DNA from: an uncultured Collinsella sp.
GTDB lineage: Bacteria > Actinomycetota > Coriobacteriia > Coriobacteriales > Coriobacteriaceae
DNA length: 9,439 nucleotides
Direction: 5' to 3'
NCBI GenBank assembly: GCA_937958315.1
Contig: CALFGH010000016.1
Coordinates: 1 to 9,439, forward strand
Part shown: positions 7,401-9,439 of the stretch, one piece after another
How positions within the stretch are numbered: the first letter of the stretch is position 1
Layout of the letters: every line of letters begins with the position of its first letter
Made by a program: the position numbers and the translations under genes
The notes under the pieces: generated by a model
Told to the model about the DNA's origin: nothing
What the model saw: only the letters and a program-made list of their open reading frames with translations
Database searches by the model: none

Positions 7401-7968
7401 GATCTGCTGCGACCCGCATCTGCATTACGCAGACTACAAGGCGGGAAGTGCCAAGCTCGATACGTGTATGGAGCTCGTTCACGGCGCGCTCGATGGCGGT
7501 CATCGCATCTTGCTGTTCAGCCAGTTTACGGGCATGCTCGATATCATCGGCAAGCGCCTGGCCAAGGAGGATATCGCCTTCCTTAAGCTCACGGGTGCAT
7601 CGTCTAAGGAGAGCCGCGCCAAGATGGTTGCGCAGTTCCAGGCGGGCGAGGTGCCGGTGTTCTTGATTTCGCTCAAGGCGGGCGGCGTGGGCCTTAATTT
7701 GACGGCTGCCGACGTGGTCATCCACTACGACCCGTGGTGGAACGTGGCGGCGCAGGACCAGGCGACCGACCGCGCCCACCGCATTGGCCAGCAGCACACC
7801 GTGACCGTGTACAAGCTCATCGCCAAGGACACGATCGAGGAACGCATTATGCAGATGCAGGAGTCCAAGCGCGATCTGGTCAACAGCGTGCTCGGCGGCG
7901 ACGGCATCTCATCGGCGCTGTTCACGCGCGAGGATGTTCTGGCGCTGCTCGGTGGCGACGGTCGCTAA
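4495..7968 (+). CDS. SWIM zinc-finger SNF2-family helicase/ATPase
   Basis: A 1157-residue Swi2/Snf2-family protein of the bacterial type with an N-terminal SWIM finger. It is expected to be an ATP-driven translocase on DNA or nucleoprotein; the bacterial substrate is generally unknown. SWIM ligands are C78, C80, C90 and H92 (CDC, then CKH). Residues of about 200-670 are the poorly conserved region found between finger and motor in this family. The motor begins near residue 694: LRGYQVDGYQ (Q698), Walker A MGLGKT (K725), DEAQ (818-821), LTGTP (845-849). The second RecA lobe has LLFSQFTGML (about 1006) and ends with motif VI, TDRAHRIGQ (1091-1099, arginines 1093 and 1096). All motifs are intact, so the ATPase should be active. 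The gene is 135 bp after dnaE, separated by a large inverted repeat, so co-transcription is uncertain. A GC-rich hairpin follows its TAA. A conventional helicase of superfamily 2 is excluded by the SNF2 motif set. Confidence 0.93.
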   Translation: MAQGTFVQALRKEAALSSTFMKGRSLMLNGAVLSFEDSGSRFSKNVNIEGTVRGSRGDLYKTHVALDMDEHEVIDYDCDCPAAFRYSGMCKHVIATALAYLDASGAEPVEGLRTPVRAFTVPPAQSKQPTRPVPTASAVNPNFPFPAPVPTSPSLVAALSDLSDARMDELVAMRRKLAGTIDPDAPKAVLEPSLVPYYNPLFADRFNWALEFRIRCGSVSYVVKDIDGMADAYVRGGTFSYGKKLTFAHVPEAFDDVSTKLLDFIAMTVAYLGDITSSRSASYDFARSGFVAERQLPVSEYSVVSVLDLLRGRTMSFEPAWSRGTTTHRSYEVAVESSPQGEGEVPAKRPPLLAAKITPAAGGSYDLRLPADTYCFVAGDAAYLVDTRRARRTDTAFAQHAAPFLSRLLPCRTPVHIAADQVGEFCRMALPILRDYTDLTAPAALDAVAPEPSFAMAIGVDDGLVTCKITVTYGDWSADLFSLGAPGSPFEEQRSGVPPRDTLAEFRVMDTAAMYFDFREGGLAFEERDDARLFHLLTEGLSALSELGEVMLSDRLRQISVRPAPKLSVRATVKSNLLDVELGTSGLSAADLAIYLDSYKRHQTFARLTSGDIVRLDEGARAAFGLAEDLGVDAADLLDGVSLPASSTLFVDSMLERTPALEADRDAAFRRTVERLDTLGKMDFTVPASLKATLRGYQVDGYQWLGSLEHLGLGGILADDMGLGKTLQMIAHILARVETGDTKPTLVVCPASLVYNWTAELERFAPSLDVCAIVGAKAQRRVQIAGVAEHNVVVTSYDLMRRDIDEYIEQDFARVVLDEAQYIKNPLTQVARAAKRLPAGVRFALTGTPIENRLSELWSIFDFLMPGLLGTRDSFAKRFESPVEHAEGDSAARLQALVSPFVLRRVKEDVVADLPEKIEDTVMAQLTGEQRKLYLANQDRIAQQVQHREAGEFKKDKLKVLAELTKLRQICCDPHLHYADYKAGSAKLDTCMELVHGALDGGHRILLFSQFTGMLDIIGKRLAKEDIAFLKLTGASSKESRAKMVAQFQAGEVPVFLISLKAGGVGLNLTAADVVIHYDPWWNVAAQDQATDRAHRIGQQHTVTVYKLIAKDTIEERIMQMQESKRDLVNSVLGGDGISSALFTREDVLALLGGDGR

Positions 7969-7976
7969 CCCGCTCG

Positions 7977-8015
7977 GGTGGGGCCGCCAGGGCGGATAGT
8001 ACGCGCCGCCCCACC
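7977..8015 (+). terminator. GC-rich hairpin after the SNF2 gene, possible terminator
   Basis: ggtggggc (7977-7984) pairs perfectly with gccccacc (8008-8015), with a 23-nt loop that holds a competing ggcgg/ccgcc pair (7991-7995 and 8006-8010). It starts 8 bp after the stop codon. No T-run follows, so termination would be of the U-less kind sometimes proposed in high-GC actinobacteria. The rest of the gap up to the next gene (8016-8118) shows no convincing promoter hexamers. Confidence 0.4.
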
Positions 8016-8118
8016 GTTCCCGCCCGTTATGTGTTCATTTGCAATGCCATGGATGGCCCGGCGCTCTTTGGGCATAAGAAGGATCAAGTACATTGGCACA
8101 TCAGCAAAGGAGAACATC

Positions 8119-8481
8119 ATGGCGAAATTCTTTAAGGACTCCGACGGCAAGCTCGTTGCCGCCCTTGGCGACGGCGTTGCAACCCCTGCCGGCTGCACGG
8201 AGCTGACGGCAAACACCGAGGATGCGGCGCACGAGAAGCATGTGCCTGTTGTCGAGATCGAGCGCGACGGCCACGTCATTCGCGCACGTGTGGGCTCGAC
8301 GGAGCACCCCATGCTGCCCGAGCACTACATCGAGTGGATCGCGCTTGAGGCCGAGGGCCGCCTGGAGGTCCATTACCTTGAGCCCGGCATGAAGCCCACG
8401 ACGTTTTTCGCTGGTGGCTCCAAGACCGGTACCGTCTATGCCTACTGCAACCTGCATGGGCTGTGGTCCGCGACGTTCTAG
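8119..8481 (+). CDS. Superoxide reductase (desulfoferrodoxin family) lacking the FeCys4 centre
   Basis: A 120-residue cytoplasmic iron protein that reduces superoxide to hydrogen peroxide without making oxygen, a defence typical of anaerobes. The catalytic Fe(His)4Cys site is complete: H41 in HEKHVP, H63 in STEHPM, H69 in PEHYIEW, and C110 and H113 in YCNLHGLW, with E39 and K40 of the conserved EKH motif. The first 35 residues align with the desulforedoxin domain of two-domain desulfoferrodoxins (MAKFFKDSDGKLV against the usual KFYKC..CG), but the iron-binding CxxC and CC are absent; only C26 remains. It thus resembles the class III (Treponema-type) enzymes, which keep this domain without its iron. 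The start is supported by AAAGGAGA ending 5 nt upstream of the ATG. A strong terminator follows 46 bp after the stop. An electron donor such as rubredoxin is not encoded nearby. Confidence 0.93.
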   Translation: MAKFFKDSDGKLVAALGDGVATPAGCTELTANTEDAAHEKHVPVVEIERDGHVIRARVGSTEHPMLPEHYIEWIALEAEGRLEVHYLEPGMKPTTFFAGGSKTGTVYAYCNLHGLWSATF

Positions 8482-8501
8482 GAGCGCGCCCCCGCTCGGG
8501 G

Positions 8502-8507
8502 TATCAT
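8502..8507 (+). promoter_or_regulatory. Possible -10 box between the superoxide reductase gene and its terminator
   Basis: tatcat matches TATAAT at four of six positions (t, a and t at positions 1-3 and the final t). No clear -35 hexamer is found about 17 bp upstream. A start near 8514 would lie just before the terminator hairpin at 8528, giving either a very short transcript or an attenuated leader for nadE. This is a weak call by eye. Confidence 0.22.
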
Positions 8508-8527
8508 AGCTAGCATATGCACATGCG

Positions 8528-8559
8528 AGCGCCGGCTGCATTATGCGGCCGGCGCTTTT
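8528..8559 (+). terminator. Rho-independent terminator after the superoxide reductase gene
   Basis: agcgccggctgca (8528-8540) pairs with 8544-8556 over 13 bp with a single T-G wobble (8537 with 8547), a TTA loop and a T4 run (8556-8559) at its 3' side. The nine outer pairs are perfect and GC-rich. It lies 46 bp after one stop codon and 39 bp before the nadE start codon, so it separates the two transcription units unless there is read-through. Confidence 0.88.
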
Positions 8560-8598
8560 ACTACGACAACGACGATTTACGACGGAAAGGGCTGGGCC

Positions 8599-9439
8599 AT
8601 GAAGCTCGCACTTGCACAGATCGATATGCGCCTGGGTGACATCGAAGGCATTTGCGGCCGCATCGAGGACCAGGCTCGCCTGGCTCATGAGCGCGGCGCG
8701 CGCGTGCTGTGCGTTCCGGCCCCGCTCTTTATGGGCGCCATGCCGGGCAGCCTGGTGGGCGCTGCCGATTTTGAGCACGATATGCTGACGGGTCTGGCGG
8801 GTGTTGCCGAGCGCATCCAAGAGCTCGATATGATCTGCATCGTGCCCTCTGCGGTTTCGTTTGAGGGCCAGCCCCTGCTTGACTACATGATGCTCAAAGA
8901 CGGTCGCGTGGTGCCCGCGCGCGCAAGTATTGCCCTGCAGCGTGGCGAGAACAACGACGCGCGTTGGGCACCGCCGGTGTTTGACGTGGACGGCGTGCGC
9001 GTCGCCGTGGTGTTTGACCTAGACCGCGAGCTCGAAATGCTGCCGACCGGCGTCGACCTCATCGCCTATTTCCAGTTCAACGCGTTTGACATGACCGATC
9101 GCGAGACGGCCGCCATTGCCGCCGTGCGCAGCGGTGCCTACCGCAAGATCGCATCCAAGCGCAGCGTGTGGTTTGCCTGCATGGCGCCGGTCGGTGCCTA
9201 TGACGAGTCGGTGTATACCGGCGGTTCGTTTGTGCTCGACGACTGCGGTCGCGTGGTGGCCCAGGCGCCGTGTTTTGAGGAGAGCCTGCTGGTTCAGGAG
9301 ATTCAGCGCGGCGTGATGCTCGATGCCCTGGAGGATCACGAACTGCCCGAGTTCCGTTCCGAGGAGTGGCTGTGGCAGGCGCTGGTGCTTGCCGTGCGCG
9401 ACAATGCCCGCGCTCGCGGTGCGTCGCGTGCCGTGGTGG
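8599..9439 (+). CDS. nadE: NAD+ synthetase with degenerate glutaminase domain (3' partial)
   Basis: The frame is open from ATG 8599 to the right edge (280 codons visible), with AAAGGG ending 7 nt before the start. It resembles glutamine-dependent NAD+ synthetase, which converts deamido-NAD to NAD using ammonia released from glutamine by an N-terminal nitrilase-fold domain. Recognisable pieces are the MKLALAQIDMRLGDIEGI start, YDESVYTGGSFVLDDCGRVV (about 208-227; the family has DELVFDGGS here) and EEWLWQALVLAVRDNARARG near the edge, which is the family's lead-in to the ATP-binding synthetase domain. The glutaminase catalytic triad is missing: PEL is PAP (A41 for Glu), the Lys region ARASIALQ (107-114) has no lysine, and the Cys position in VVFDLD is Asp (D140). 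It probably works with free ammonia or has a partner glutaminase (inference). The SGGxDS ATP loop would lie just beyond the window. A strong terminator 39 bp upstream implies its own promoter, which was not identified. Confidence 0.85.
   Translation, partial: MKLALAQIDMRLGDIEGICGRIEDQARLAHERGARVLCVPAPLFMGAMPGSLVGAADFEHDMLTGLAGVAERIQELDMICIVPSAVSFEGQPLLDYMMLKDGRVVPARASIALQRGENNDARWAPPVFDVDGVRVAVVFDLDRELEMLPTGVDLIAYFQFNAFDMTDRETAAIAAVRSGAYRKIASKRSVWFACMAPVGAYDESVYTGGSFVLDDCGRVVAQAPCFEESLLVQEIQRGVMLDALEDHELPEFRSEEWLWQALVLAVRDNARARGASRAVV

Noticed and set aside
7978..8118. In-frame N-terminal extension of the superoxide reductase
   Set aside because: It would begin inside the hairpin after the helicase gene; the ATG at 8119 has a strong ribosome binding site and gives the normal family N-terminus.
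8563..8583. Three acgac copies (8563, 8569, 8579) ahead of nadE as a possible operator
   Set aside because: The copies are unevenly spaced and only 5 bp long, and no match to a known NAD-regulator site can be recognised; chance is likely in this composition.

Overview
The window is GC-rich and tightly packed. All five recognisable genes lie on the plus strand: the end of a RecB/AddA-type nuclease, DNA polymerase III alpha (dnaE), a SWIM/SNF2 helicase, a small superoxide reductase (desulfoferrodoxin family), and the start of an NAD+ synthetase (nadE) that runs off the right edge. High GC, an actinobacterial style of DnaE and an oxygen-defence enzyme typical of anaerobes suggest an anaerobic high-GC actinobacterium, most likely a gut coriobacterium near Collinsella. 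That assignment is inferred from protein character, not from a database match.

Layout. Positions 1-378 hold the C-terminal nuclease end of a helicase-nuclease. Positions 379-555 are intergenic, with a large 18-bp-arm palindrome and then a -10-like box just ahead of dnaE. dnaE (556-4359) is full length, with an intact PHP metal site, catalytic aspartates, a clamp-binding motif and an OB fold. The 135-bp gap between dnaE and the helicase gene is largely filled by a compound inverted repeat: two 35-bp arms with nested hairpins and three copies of a ctgggacggg core. The helicase gene (4495-7968) is followed by a GC-rich hairpin. The superoxide reductase gene (8119-8481) is followed by the only textbook Rho-independent terminator in the window (8528-8559). 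nadE begins at 8599.

The first three genes concern DNA ends, DNA replication and DNA or nucleoprotein remodelling. The last two concern oxygen defence and NAD supply. There is no phage, transposase, CRISPR or toxin-antitoxin content, so this reads as a housekeeping region and not as a new multi-gene system.

The most interesting point is in nadE. The N-terminal nitrilase-fold glutaminase domain is present, but none of its three catalytic residues (Glu, Lys, Cys) is at its expected position, so the domain looks catalytically dead. Other points of note are the compound palindromes (probably dispersed intergenic repeats), two lineage-type insertions in DnaE, and a superoxide reductase that keeps the shape but not the cysteines of its N-terminal iron domain.
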